Part shown: piece by piece, positions 6,346-14,216 of the stretch
Numbering within the stretch: the first letter of the stretch is position 1
How the letters are laid out: each line of letters begins with the position of its first letter
Source of the DNA: an uncultured Bacilli bacterium
GTDB lineage: Bacteria > Bacillota_I > Bacilli_A > RF39 > UBA660
Direction: 5' to 3'
Assembly (NCBI GenBank): GCA_910587725.1
Contig: CAJUNG010000031.1
Coordinates: 1-19,888 of the forward strand
Length of the DNA: 19,888 nt
Notes under the pieces: model-generated
Databases searched by the model: none
What the model was told of the DNA's origin: nothing
The model's input: the letters and a program-made list of their open reading frames with translations, nothing else
Program-made: the position numbers and the translations under genes

Positions 6346-8859
6346 TATATTTTCATCACGAATCATATCGAGAATATTTTGCTTCTCTTGCTTTTTCATA
6401 GAAAAGCGCATAATCCAAAATACCAGTAAGAATACAGAAATAATGCTAATGAAAATTGCTGGAAATGGAATTTCAAAGGCAAATTCAATTCCTTTACTAA
6501 AAGCATAGTAAATCAAATAACTTCCGATAAGACCGATGATAATTCCGAAGAACAATGCCTTCGTCGAATAAAGAATCGTCTCTAAATTGAGCATTCGTCG
6601 AAATTCTTTTTTTGTCATACCAATACTTTTTAACATAGCTAACTCCCTTTTTCGAAGTTCCATATTCGCAAGTATCGTATTAAAAATGTTAGTAACACCA
6701 ATTAATGTAATGACAAGAATGAATCCGTAAAGGAAAATCGATACAATAAGAATCATCGAACGTTGTTCCCTGGCTTGTTTTTCAATGTTGTAAACATTCA
6801 TTTGACTAGAAATTTTAAGGGCATTATCTTCTACCGAATCGGACACATCTGTATCAATAGAAAGGACATCTAAGGTGAAATGCAAATCTTTATACTGTTC
6901 GATATTGACCACCAACATTCCATCAGAGGTATACGAGTTCTCAAGACCTACAGGACGCGTCTTAGTCACTTTCGCAACTTCGACTTCAAGTGGTAGTTGA
7001 TGAATTTTTCCTAAAATGACATCTCCTTTTTGATAACGATATCTTCTTTCAAAATAAGTTTTTCCGTTTATTGTATAAGCAGAGTCATCAATTAAAATCC
7101 CTTTTCGAAGACTATCTTCATAATTCAAATTTAATTTTCTTACATATTCCTTGAATTCACTATCCGTAAGTCCAATAATATTTAAATTAGTGACTGGGGT
7201 CTCTGATTCTATACAATCTCCACCTGTTTCACAAGTATAGAAAACCTCATCATCTCTAGCATTGATTTTATCGCTATCAGAAACAGTAAGAAGTGCATCT
7301 GCTTCATAAATTGAATAACTTTTTTTAATCCCTTCTAAAGATAATACCTGATGAACATCAGAATCAGAAATATTTCTAATTTGAATCGAGTAGGGGTAAT
7401 TCTTATAATAGAAGTCGGTCGTTTGGAATCCATAGCTTAAGAAACTATTCATAATAATAAAGATAGAGATACTAACAATTAAAGAAATCACCGTCGTTCG
7501 ATATTTTTTCTTACTTCTTTGTAAATTTTTATAGGCAATTACCCCACCGATGTTAAAGAATCGATAGATAAACTTTGGTGTTTTCATTTTCTTTCTTGAG
7601 ATAAACACATCCTGACTACTACGAATCGCCATAATCGGAGAGATTTTACTTGCCCTTTTCGCACTAGATCTTGCCGAAAAATAAATGGTGAATAAACCGA
7701 GCAAGATAGAGATTAGAATAATGAACGGATGAATAAACACCACAACTTCAGTAGTTAAAAAGCTAGAAATCAGTAAATTAATTACACTAACCAAAATGAC
7801 AATTGCTAAAATTCCTGAGAAAATCCCAAGAGGGATAGCAATGATGCCTAAAAGAAACGCTTCTAATAAAGAACAACGATAAAGTTGTTTTTTTGTTGCT
7901 CCGATACTAGAGAGCATTCCATACATTTTTGTCTTTTCCGTCGTTGAGATTTGAAATGCATTTCGAATACAAAAGATACTCGTAAATAAAATGACAGAAA
8001 CAACCACGAAACAAATTGTATAAAGCATCGAAATGGTTTTATCACTAAATTTAAACACTTCCCATCTTAAAAGTTCATGATTGATTTCATAATCATAATT
8101 TGCCTCATCTACGCTTAAATCTTGCCAAGAGGAACTTCCTAATAACTTGGGAATGTCTTTTTGATAAGAAAAAGGGTGGGCTAAAGCAAGAAATATATCA
8201 TTTTTTTGCGTGTTGACGCCAACCGTAATCACGCTATATCCTGGGTCATAATAATCTTCTATTTGAAAACTTGGACGTTTGATGATTCCTACAATGGTAA
8301 ACTCTCTTTGTTCTATATTTTTTATTTCTTCCTTATCTTCGTCATATAAAGTTCCTGGGGTTAAAATAAGGCCATCAAGACTCATTCTGTCGCCGATATC
8401 CATAGTGACTTTATCTCCTAGTTGAAACGAAGCATTTCCCGCATCTAAAATCTTTTCACTAATGACAATTTCTTGGCTATTTTCTGGCTTTCTTCCTTCG
8501 ATGATTTCAAAAGAAAATTTTTCAAAGTCTACACTATTTCTTAAGGTGAACAAATGCAAGTAAGGTTTAGAAGAAGAGGAAAGTTTACTATATCCAACAC
8601 TTCCAAGCGAATAAATATCTGAAACAAGACGATGATTTTTCATCGTTAAAAAATCTTCCTCACGAACATTTTTAAGACGTAGATGATAATATCCCCTGTC
8701 TTGAATACAAGATTTTACTAAAGTCTTTTGAAAACTAGTAAACATTCCTAAGACACTAGTAATTAAGGCAGTAGCAAGACATATGCCAATCATCGTGACA
8801 ATACTTCTTCTTTGATTAAGAAGTAAATTACGTTTGGTAATATCCAATAAAACTTTCAT
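6343..8859 (-). CDS. ABC transporter permease, two FtsX/MacB-type domains
   Basis: This 838-residue membrane protein has two FtsX-type permease halves, a large size typical of MacB/BceB-like antimicrobial-peptide or lipoprotein exporters. The N-terminal helix (about residues 12-36) precedes a large extracellular domain to about residue 270. Three helices follow near 275-400 with the conserved MYGMLSSIGATKKQL motif. A second half begins with a helix after about residue 445, has an extracellular domain of about 220 residues containing CETGGDC, and ends with three helices and the matching ELAMLKSIGMTKKEF motif. A start at 8886 is in frame, but ATG 8859 is preferred: GGAGGG (8870-8865) precedes it and MKVLLDITKRNLLLNQRR is the usual beginning. 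The start lies 1 nt from the ATPase stop codon, so the two are coupled. The substrate is unknown; antimicrobial-peptide resistance or envelope maintenance is inferred. Confidence 0.9.
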   Translation of the reverse strand: MKVLLDITKRNLLLNQRRSIVTMIGICLATALITSVLGMFTSFQKTLVKSCIQDRGYYHLRLKNVREEDFLTMKNHRLVSDIYSLGSVGYSKLSSSSKPYLHLFTLRNSVDFEKFSFEIIEGRKPENSQEIVISEKILDAGNASFQLGDKVTMDIGDRMSLDGLILTPGTLYDEDKEEIKNIEQREFTIVGIIKRPSFQIEDYYDPGYSVITVGVNTQKNDIFLALAHPFSYQKDIPKLLGSSSWQDLSVDEANYDYEINHELLRWEVFKFSDKTISMLYTICFVVVSVILFTSIFCIRNAFQISTTEKTKMYGMLSSIGATKKQLYRCSLLEAFLLGIIAIPLGIFSGILAIVILVSVINLLISSFLTTEVVVFIHPFIILISILLGLFTIYFSARSSAKRASKISPIMAIRSSQDVFISRKKMKTPKFIYRFFNIGGVIAYKNLQRSKKKYRTTVISLIVSISIFIIMNSFLSYGFQTTDFYYKNYPYSIQIRNISDSDVHQVLSLEGIKKSYSIYEADALLTVSDSDKINARDDEVFYTCETGGDCIESETPVTNLNIIGLTDSEFKEYVRKLNLNYEDSLRKGILIDDSAYTINGKTYFERRYRYQKGDVILGKIHQLPLEVEVAKVTKTRPVGLENSYTSDGMLVVNIEQYKDLHFTLDVLSIDTDVSDSVEDNALKISSQMNVYNIEKQAREQRSMILIVSIFLYGFILVITLIGVTNIFNTILANMELRKRELAMLKSIGMTKKEFRRMLNLETILYSTKALFFGIIIGLIGSYLIYYAFSKGIEFAFEIPFPAIFISIISVFLLVFWIMRFSMKKQEKQNILDMIRDENI

Positions 8860-8860
8860 G

Positions 8861-9532
8861 CTATCCCTCCGCAACAATTTTTCCATCTTCGATTCTTATC
8901 ATTCTATCGGCAAGACGCGCAAGTTCTAAATTGTGCGTAATCATAATAATGGTTTGATGGTATTTTTGATTTGACTTTTTTAATAAACTAACAATCTCAT
9001 CACTTGCTTTCGAATCCAAGTTACCCGTCGGTTCATCTGCTAAAATAATGGCTGGGTGTGTAAGCATTGCTCTTCCAATCGATGCTCTTTGTTGTTGACC
9101 ACCAGAAAGTTCATTCGGTAAATGATTTCTTCTTTTGGTAAGACCTAGCAAATCAAGCATTTCTTCGACTTCTTCCGAGTTTACTTTTTTTCCATCTAAT
9201 TCTAAAGGAAGCTTAATATTTTCTTCGACATTTAAAATCGGAATTAAATTATAAAACTGATAAATTAGTCCAACTTGTCTTCTTCTAAAAATTGCTAGTT
9301 CATCCTCCTTCATCCCATAAATATCCACTCCATCAATCAATACTTTTCCACTTGTTGGTTTATCCACCCCACCAAGTAAATGAAGTAGAGTAGACTTTCC
9401 ACTTCCACTTGCCCCGACAATAGAGACAAATTCTCCTTTACAAACGGAAAAAGAAACGTCATTTAAAGCAATCACTTCTGACTCCTTTTTTCCATAAATT
9501 TTTGTTAAATGTTCTACTTTCAAAATTTCCAT
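8861..9532 (-). CDS. ABC transporter ATP-binding protein (MacB/LolD-like)
   Basis: This 223-residue ATPase drives the FtsX-type permease encoded immediately downstream. Walker A is GASGSGKST (K46), the Q-loop is Q92 in YQFYNLIP, the signature is LSGGQQQR (from 142), Walker B ends ILADEPTGNLD (catalytic E167), and the switch histidine is H200 in MITHNLELA. The YQFYNL Q-loop and DEPTGNLDS are characteristic of the MacB/LolD/BceA branch. It is the first gene of the transporter unit. The start is supported by AGGAAGGA just upstream. The promoter and direct-repeat operator at 9549-9588 suggest control by the neighbouring two-component system. Confidence 0.94.
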   Translation of the reverse strand: MEILKVEHLTKIYGKKESEVIALNDVSFSVCKGEFVSIVGASGSGKSTLLHLLGGVDKPTSGKVLIDGVDIYGMKEDELAIFRRRQVGLIYQFYNLIPILNVEENIKLPLELDGKKVNSEEVEEMLDLLGLTKRRNHLPNELSGGQQQRASIGRAMLTHPAIILADEPTGNLDSKASDEIVSLLKKSNQKYHQTIIMITHNLELARLADRMIRIEDGKIVAEG

Positions 9533-9548
9533 AGAATCCTTCCTTTCA

Positions 9549-9588
9549 AGATTAAGTATAACCAGTTAAAGTGACAAGTAAGTGACAA
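9549..9588 (-). promoter_or_regulatory. ABC-transporter promoter with 9-bp direct-repeat operator
   Basis: Reading the minus strand, TTGTCA (9577-9572) and TAATCT (9554-9549) are spaced by exactly 17 bp. The + strand sequence AAGTGACAA occurs twice, at 9569-9577 and 9580-9588, with a period of 11 bp. Direct repeats one helical turn apart, at or next to the -35, are typical sites for OmpR-family regulators. The repeat next to the -35 fits activation by the regulator encoded at 5585-6235. This is inference, since no site for that protein is known. Confidence 0.6.
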
Positions 9589-9593
9589 AAGAC

Positions 9594-9621
9594 TAGAATT
9601 TTAGAAAAATTGGAGTATAAT
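9594..9621 (+). promoter_or_regulatory. Promoter for the 9810 gene and its long leader
   Basis: A perfect -10 TATAAT (9616-9621) is preceded 16 bp upstream by a weak -35 TAGAAT (9594-9599). The start site should be near 9628, which gives a leader of about 180 nt. It is divergent from the transporter promoter, only about 20 bp away, so the same regulator could affect both. Confidence 0.55.
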
Positions 9622-9627
9622 AAACAG

Positions 9628-9800
9628 ATAAAAAGAGTCAGCTTGAGAATTGTCAGTAAAAGCCTGGGTAAATTATCCCTGAAGACTAGTCAAGATTATA
9701 GCTTTATGGTGAAAGGAAACCCACGTTTAAATACGGTAATCCTACAAAGTAAAAAATAGAAAAGAAAGGCTAATTTTGGGTACCTACTCATAATTAGAGG
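9628..9800 (+). ncRNA. Candidate structured 5' leader RNA (family not recognised)
   Basis: The transcribed stretch before the 9810 gene contains several possible helices. AGCTTGA (9640-9646) could pair with TCAAG and the nearby AGCT (9690-9703). There is a local GGGTA...TATCCC hairpin (9666-9679), a GTG...CAC hairpin with purine-rich loop (9709-9724) and CGT...ACG (9724-9735). The base composition is less A-biased than other intergenic sequence here. No known riboswitch consensus was matched, and no U-tract terminator precedes the ribosome site. Confidence 0.35.
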
Positions 9801-9809
9801 ATATATGTG

Positions 9810-10364
9810 ATGAATAAGGAAAACTTAAGAATATTAAAAGTACTATTGAACGACTTAAAAATTAGAGAAGAGAATCAACAACAGATATTTAAGCATATGG
9901 GGCCTTCCTATTCAGAACATAAAATGGAACTGAAAGAGCTAGGAGAGACTTACCATATTTCCATATTAGGAGAGATAATCCAAATCAATGGAACTTTTCT
10001 CTCCCTAGTTTTTTCAGAAGAAATGTTTCAATTAAAAGCTAATTGTTGGGATATTCTAGTAGAATTTTACCGTCTAACGGGTTCTTATGAATTATGTTAT
10101 GAAAAACGTTTCTCCAAAGAAAAAGCTTCTTTGAGTTATGGACAATGTCAAACAATCTATGCCAAGAATAAAGATGTATTCATCGAGTTAAATGAAAAGA
10201 ATTTTGATACAGCGCAATATAAAATACAAGTGGAACAATTTCTAAAATCCGAAGAGATAATAAAGTTTAGCGAAACATTTTGGTATGGTGCTTCAAAAAT
10301 CTTACCTAGTTTAGAAAATACATCATTAAATCCATTAGGATACCAGAAAAAAAGAAACAAGTAG
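9810..10364 (+). CDS. Hypothetical protein, probably the first part of a frameshifted gene
   Basis: This 184-residue soluble protein is not recognised. It has no signal peptide or membrane segment. It begins with a charged helical segment (MNKENLRILKVLLNDLKIREENQQ), followed by alternating strand-like stretches such as YHISILGEIIQINGTFLSLVFS and a second charged helical part. ATG 9810 is chosen over GTG 9807 because AGAGG (9796-9800) is better spaced. The frame ends shortly after AAA AAA AGA (10347-10355) with residues QKKRNK. A -1 shift within the run of seven A opens a further 60 codons ending in NYLVPIWYI, so the full product may be 241 residues. The gene has its own promoter and a long leader, and converges on the Ca2+-ATPase gene. 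Confidence 0.7.
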   Translation: MNKENLRILKVLLNDLKIREENQQQIFKHMGPSYSEHKMELKELGETYHISILGEIIQINGTFLSLVFSEEMFQLKANCWDILVEFYRLTGSYELCYEKRFSKEKASLSYGQCQTIYAKNKDVFIELNEKNFDTAQYKIQVEQFLKSEEIIKFSETFWYGASKILPSLENTSLNPLGYQKKRNK

Positions 10365-10534
10365 AAAAAGAAGAGTGGAAGAAAATGAAAATAAAAGGGC
10401 ATGCGGGCGAGGAAAAAAGTAAAAACATAGAAAGAAGTAAACATAAAGTAGGAAATGGGATGGTCTTATATATGATAGAGGATATTTTCCCTATCGATAA
10501 AAATAATTACTTAGTTCCCATTTGGTATATTTAA
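10352..10534 (+). CDS. C-terminal extension reached by -1 frameshift, or separate 49-residue small ORF
   Basis: In the -1 frame relative to the preceding gene there are 60 sense codons from 10352 to 10531, then TAA at 10532-10534. The encoded part is lysine/glutamate-rich (KKQVEKEEWKKMKIKG), then ends with an ordinary-looking protein segment, GNGMVLYMIEDIFPIDKNN and YLVPIWYI. An internal ATG at 10385, after a mediocre GGAAG site, could alternatively start a free 49-residue protein. The absence of stops and the hydrophobic, protein-like end support coding. The overlap with the end of the upstream gene at an A7 run favours a joined product or a recent 1-nt indel. Confidence 0.45.
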   Translation, partial: KKQVEKEEWKKMKIKGHAGEEKSKNIERSKHKVGNGMVLYMIEDIFPIDKNNYLVPIWYI

Positions 10535-10536
10535 AA

Positions 10537-10568
10537 TAAAAAAATCCCTAGAAATAGAGATTTTTTTA
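10537..10568. terminator. Bidirectional terminator between convergent genes
   Basis: An A-rich arm with AAAAAAATC...CTA pairs with TAG...GATTTTTTT around a GAAA loop, with one internal mismatch. It has A- and T-runs on both flanks, so it can stop the 9810 transcript and the Ca2+-ATPase transcript, whose stop codon is at 10577-10575. Confidence 0.75.
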
Positions 10569-10574
10569 GACCGG

Positions 10575-13175
10575 TTAAACTCCTCGTTTTTTCCCTAATA
10601 CCTTTAATCCTATCTTACGTATCCAATCGATGGGAATCACTAAAGAAGAAAGTAAAATCGTGAACTCTAGTTCAAAGAAAGTAAGACCAAACGAACGAAA
10701 CATTTCTCCACCAAAATAAATCAGATAAAGTTGAACGATAGTGATGAGAAGCGTCACAAAGAGAAAAACATGGTTTTTTAGCACATTGGCAAAAATATTG
10801 ATTCGGTGTGTCCTAGCATTGAATCCGTTGAAAATTCCCATAAAGATGAAAAGGGCAAAAAATGCTGTCATAAAATATCGATTCTCTGGATGAGGACGAT
10901 ACATAGAAAAGATTAATGGACTTTTTAGAAAAAATAGACAAAGGAGAAAAGAAAATGTACCAGTAAATAGGATTTCTCCTAACATATAAGAATTAATGAT
11001 TGCCTCTTCCTTTTCCTTTGGAGGTTCTTCCATATATTCAGAAAGAGGAGCTTCATAAGAAAAGGCAATTCCAGCAAGGGTATCCATAATCATATTAATC
11101 CAAAGCATTTGAATGACTGTAACAGGAGACTCAACTCCGATAAAGGGGCCAATAATGGATAAACTAACCGCACATAAATTGATGGTTAATTGAAAAATGA
11201 TGAATTTACGAATACTTTTAAAAATTGTTCTTCCATAAAGGACAGCCTTCGAAATCGATAAAAAATTATCATCTAAAATGACAATATCGGAAGCTTCTTT
11301 ACTGACTTCCGTTCCACTTCCCATAGCGAAACCAACATCGGCAAGTTTTAAAGCAGGAGCATCGTTGACTCCATCTCCCGTCATTCCTACGACTAAATTT
11401 TCTTCTTCACTAATACGAACCAATCTACTTTTATCTTGTGGTAAACTTCTAGCCACTACCCTTAACTTAGGAAGAATCATTTTAACCTCTTCATCCCGCA
11501 TTTTTTTTAATTCATCACTAGTTAAAACAACATCCGCATCGTCCTTTAAAATTCCCACTTCTTTAGCAATGGCAGTTGCCGTATCTTTAGCATCCCCTGT
11601 AATCATGACCGTTTGAATTCCCGCATTTTTAACCATCTCTACACCCCGAATGGCATCTTCTCTAACTTCATCCTTAATATAATATAGTCCAATAAGGGTT
11701 AAATCTTCTAGATTTTGATACTGAATACTATCATTAAATGCTAGTAAAATCACACGAATTCCTCGACTTGTCATCAGTTTCCATTTTTTCGTTAATTCCT
11801 CTTTTCTCGTATCGATTAGATTCTTCGTTCCATTTTCTGATAAATAAGTCTTACAAAGTGGAAGTAACACCTCAGGTGCCCCCTTGATGTAGTTAATCTT
11901 TTTATCTTCTAATATACTGCAAGAAGAATATTTTTTTGCACTATCAAAGGGAATCGTTTCAAGCCGTTTAAACCGTAATGCAGGGTCAGTTTCAATAAAG
12001 TTTAAAATTGCTCGGTCGGTAATATTTCCCCCAATGGCCTGTTTCTCACTATTAAATGAACTTGCATTATTATAAAGAGAACAGTGCTTAAGAGATTTGT
12101 GTAGTTTAGAATAAGGTAAAAGTTCAACTTCACTTTTATATTCAACTCCTGCACCACTTAAAAAACCAACCACTTCAAGTTTCCCTTTGGTGAGTGTCCC
12201 CGTTTTATCGGTAAACAAAATATTTAGACTTCCAGCCGTTTCAATTCCTACCATCTTTCGAACGAGAACATTATTTTTAAGCATTCTTCGCATATTAGAA
12301 GATAAAACTAAAGTAATCATCATCGGTAACCCTTCAGGAACCGCAACGACGATAATCGTAACACTTAAAGTCAGGGCATAGAGAAACAGTCCAAAGAGAT
12401 GGGGAACATTCGTAATTGTCGCCATGATTTTGGCTCCCTCAAATCCATTTTGCACAAATATTTCTGAAAATAGATAAGAAATACTCACTAAAAAAGCTCC
12501 AAAATAGCCAATTTTACTAATGATGCCCGCAAGTCCGCGAAGCCGAATCTTTAATGGACTATCTGGTGTCTTTTCCTGTAATTCTTGTGCCATTCTTCCA
12601 TAAAAGGTAGCATCTCCCACTTTTTTTACTTCCATGAATGCATCCCCAAAGGTGATGATACATCCTCGATAAATATTCGCATTCTTATCTTTAGATTTAT
12701 AAACTTCTTTTGCCTCTCCATTTAAACTAGATTCATCGACCATGAGACTTCCATGAATAATGATACCATCTGCGGGAACCTTATCGCCAGTTTGCAAAAG
12801 TACGATATCTGAAGTAACGACTTCATCAATGACCACTTCCATAATTTTTCCCTCGCGCCGAACTTTACATTTGATTTTAGAAGATTCCTCTTGTAATTGT
12901 TTAAATGCTTCTTCAGAACCATACTCTGAAATGGTAGAAATAAACGATGCAAGTAAAATGGCAACGACGATACCAATCGTTTCAAACCAATCAAAATGAG
13001 AAAATAAAAAGATGGTTTTGACCGCTAAAGCAATAAGTAAAATCTTAATGATTGGATCTCCTAAAGTCTCTAAAAAAAGTTTAAAAAAGCTTGTATTGTT
13101 TTTTGTCGTAATCTGGTTTGTCCCATATTTTTTTCTAGATTCTAAAACTTCCTTTTTGGTTAATCCATTTCCCAT
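10575..13175 (-). CDS. P-type Ca2+-transporting ATPase (type II)
   Basis: This 866-residue cation pump exports Ca2+ from the cytoplasm using ATP. The N-terminal cation-ATPase segment (GLTKKEVLESRKKYGTN) leads into M1-M2 and the actuator domain with SLNGEA at 150-155 (usually SLTGES; the catalytic Glu154 is kept). M4 has PEGLP (280-284). The phosphorylation site is DKTGTLT with D323. The hinge is GDGVNDAP (D601, D605). M6 has NMIMD (N694, D698), the calcium-liganding pattern, followed by TLAGIAFSYEAP, as in plasma-membrane type pumps. The C-terminal membrane domain carries further helices to about residue 855. The length fits bacterial Ca2+-ATPases. The start follows AGGAGG (13190-13185). It is a single-gene unit, divergent from the lipoprotein gene. 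Mn2+ transport is an alternative, but PEGLP/NxxMD favours Ca2+. Confidence 0.92.
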   Translation of the reverse strand: MGNGLTKKEVLESRKKYGTNQITTKNNTSFFKLFLETLGDPIIKILLIALAVKTIFLFSHFDWFETIGIVVAILLASFISTISEYGSEEAFKQLQEESSKIKCKVRREGKIMEVVIDEVVTSDIVLLQTGDKVPADGIIIHGSLMVDESSLNGEAKEVYKSKDKNANIYRGCIITFGDAFMEVKKVGDATFYGRMAQELQEKTPDSPLKIRLRGLAGIISKIGYFGAFLVSISYLFSEIFVQNGFEGAKIMATITNVPHLFGLFLYALTLSVTIIVVAVPEGLPMMITLVLSSNMRRMLKNNVLVRKMVGIETAGSLNILFTDKTGTLTKGKLEVVGFLSGAGVEYKSEVELLPYSKLHKSLKHCSLYNNASSFNSEKQAIGGNITDRAILNFIETDPALRFKRLETIPFDSAKKYSSCSILEDKKINYIKGAPEVLLPLCKTYLSENGTKNLIDTRKEELTKKWKLMTSRGIRVILLAFNDSIQYQNLEDLTLIGLYYIKDEVREDAIRGVEMVKNAGIQTVMITGDAKDTATAIAKEVGILKDDADVVLTSDELKKMRDEEVKMILPKLRVVARSLPQDKSRLVRISEEENLVVGMTGDGVNDAPALKLADVGFAMGSGTEVSKEASDIVILDDNFLSISKAVLYGRTIFKSIRKFIIFQLTINLCAVSLSIIGPFIGVESPVTVIQMLWINMIMDTLAGIAFSYEAPLSEYMEEPPKEKEEAIINSYMLGEILFTGTFSFLLCLFFLKSPLIFSMYRPHPENRYFMTAFFALFIFMGIFNGFNARTHRINIFANVLKNHVFLFVTLLITIVQLYLIYFGGEMFRSFGLTFFELEFTILLSSLVIPIDWIRKIGLKVLGKKRGV

Positions 13176-13217
13176 AAGTCCATGCCTCCTAGAAAAATGT
13201 ATGAGGTTTTACTTTAG

Positions 13218-13235
13218 GATATTACAGATATTACA
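13218..13235. repeat. Tandem 9-bp direct repeat in the divergent intergenic region
   Basis: GATATTACA occurs twice with no gap (13218-13226 and 13227-13235). On the minus strand this gives TGTAATATC twice, and each copy contains an extended -10-like TGTAATAT. The spot is about 45-60 bp upstream of the Ca2+-ATPase start, so it may contain that gene's -10 or an operator shared with the divergent lipoprotein gene. Confidence 0.4.
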
Positions 13236-13252
13236 AATTCATTTTTTCTTGG

Positions 13253-13281
13253 TTGATTTTCCTAAAAAAATTTGTTAGAAT
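13253..13281 (+). promoter_or_regulatory. Promoter of the DUF4358-like lipoprotein gene
   Basis: TTGATT (13253-13258) and TAGAAT (13276-13281) are spaced by 17 bp. AGGAGGA (13287-13293) follows, 8 nt before ATG 13302, giving a very short leader. Confidence 0.65.
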
Positions 13282-13301
13282 GAACTAGGAGGAAGAAAGT
13301 A

Positions 13302-14132
13302 ATGAAAAATTTAAAAAAGATTGTATTATTTTGTGTTGCTATTCTTATTCTAGGAAGCATGACAGGATGTACGAAAGAAAAATTGAATTTAGAAAAAGTG
13401 AGAGATGCTGTTGACACTTTAAAAGGAAAAGAAGTCAGTTATATCAGTGCAATCGATGCATTAGTAAACTCTGGACTATTCGGAGAAGATTTAACGGATG
13501 TTTATCAATTGTCAGAGGTAGGAATTAGCGAGAAAAATATTTTAGAAGAAGAAGGAAATACAAAATATTGGATGGCAATAACAGAAAAAGGAAAAGATGG
13601 TTTTTCTTATTTTATTGGACGACCTGCTGAAGGAAAGAAAGATGCACTAAAAAAAGAGTTAGATACTTACTATAAAAGTGCAAAAGAAAAAGGAAAGTTA
13701 CGTGTAGAAGAAGCAGATGATTGCCTAATTTATCTTGTTTCTTCAGATAACGAAAAAGCATGGAATCTTTACCAAGAAAATCGTTATGTACCATTATTCT
13801 CTATGGTTGGAGATATCGACGAAAGTCAATTAGAAAGTATCCTCGGACTTAAAAAAGATGATGTAGAAGAATATATTATTAAAATGCCAATGGCAATTGT
13901 TTCTGCAGAAAGTTACATGGTAATTAAACCGGCCAAAGGAAAGAAAGATACCGTAAAAGATGCGATGAAAACTTATTTAGAAAATCAAGAACAACAATGG
14001 AGTACTTACCTTCCTGACCAATACGAACTTGTCAAAGGAAGACTAGAAAAAGAAATCGGTGACTATCTTGTGTATATTATTTCTAAAGATAACAATCGTG
14101 TGTTAGATGCCATTGAAAATTGTAAAGAATAA
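13302..14132 (+). CDS. DUF4358-like lipoprotein with internal duplication
   Basis: This 276-residue protein has a lipoprotein signal peptide: a basic start (MKNLKK), a hydrophobic core, and GSMTGC with the lipidated Cys at 23 (Met at -3 is slightly unusual). The mature part holds two similar units. Unit 1, about residues 75-155, contains FSYFIGRPAEGKKDALKKEL and DDCLIYLVSSDNEKAW. Unit 2, about 200-272, contains YMVIKPAKGKKDTVKDAM and GDYLVYIISKDNNRVLDAI. Both match the pattern of DUF4358 proteins, which are often encoded next to MBOAT and DHHW genes. That context is present here. It probably works at the outer face of the membrane in extracellular glycan acetylation, but its biochemical role is unknown. 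It has its own promoter and a downstream terminator, so it may be made in excess over the next two genes. Confidence 0.8.
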   Translation: MKNLKKIVLFCVAILILGSMTGCTKEKLNLEKVRDAVDTLKGKEVSYISAIDALVNSGLFGEDLTDVYQLSEVGISEKNILEEEGNTKYWMAITEKGKDGFSYFIGRPAEGKKDALKKELDTYYKSAKEKGKLRVEEADDCLIYLVSSDNEKAWNLYQENRYVPLFSMVGDIDESQLESILGLKKDDVEEYIIKMPMAIVSAESYMVIKPAKGKKDTVKDAMKTYLENQEQQWSTYLPDQYELVKGRLEKEIGDYLVYIISKDNNRVLDAIENCKE

Positions 14133-14143
14133 AAATTAAAAAT

Positions 14144-14172
14144 AGAATGAGGAGCATCTTGCTTCTTTTTCT
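14144..14172 (+). terminator. Terminator (possibly leaky) after the lipoprotein gene
   Basis: GAGGAGCA pairs with TGCTTCTT (two G-U pairs) around TCT and is followed by a T-rich tract at 14166-14176. A second A/T-only stem (TTTTTCTTT with AAAGAAAAA) overlaps it and may act as an anti-terminator or just extend the hairpin. Confidence 0.6.
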
Positions 14173-14216
14173 TTCCTTAAAAAAAGAAAAAATATACCCA
14201 TTAGGAGGATTTTATT

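Noticed and set aside
4375..9532. Calling the cluster BceRS-BceAB (bacitracin resistance)
   Set aside because: The kinase has a sizeable extracellular domain, unlike the short-loop BceS class, and the permease has two large extracellular domains, more MacB/FtsX-like. The substrate cannot be named from sequence.
9628..9800. Assignment of the leader to a known riboswitch (c-di-GMP, cobalamin, THF, ZTP) or to RNase P RNA
   Set aside because: Short stretches look suggestive, but none of the class-defining conserved cores could be found in order.
10157..13278. Open frames antisense to or overlapping the Ca2+-ATPase and other genes (for example 11278-11616, 12722-12994, 13012-13278)
   Set aside because: They lack ribosome sites and protein-like composition, and lie opposite or out of frame with clearly coding sequence, so they are chance frames.
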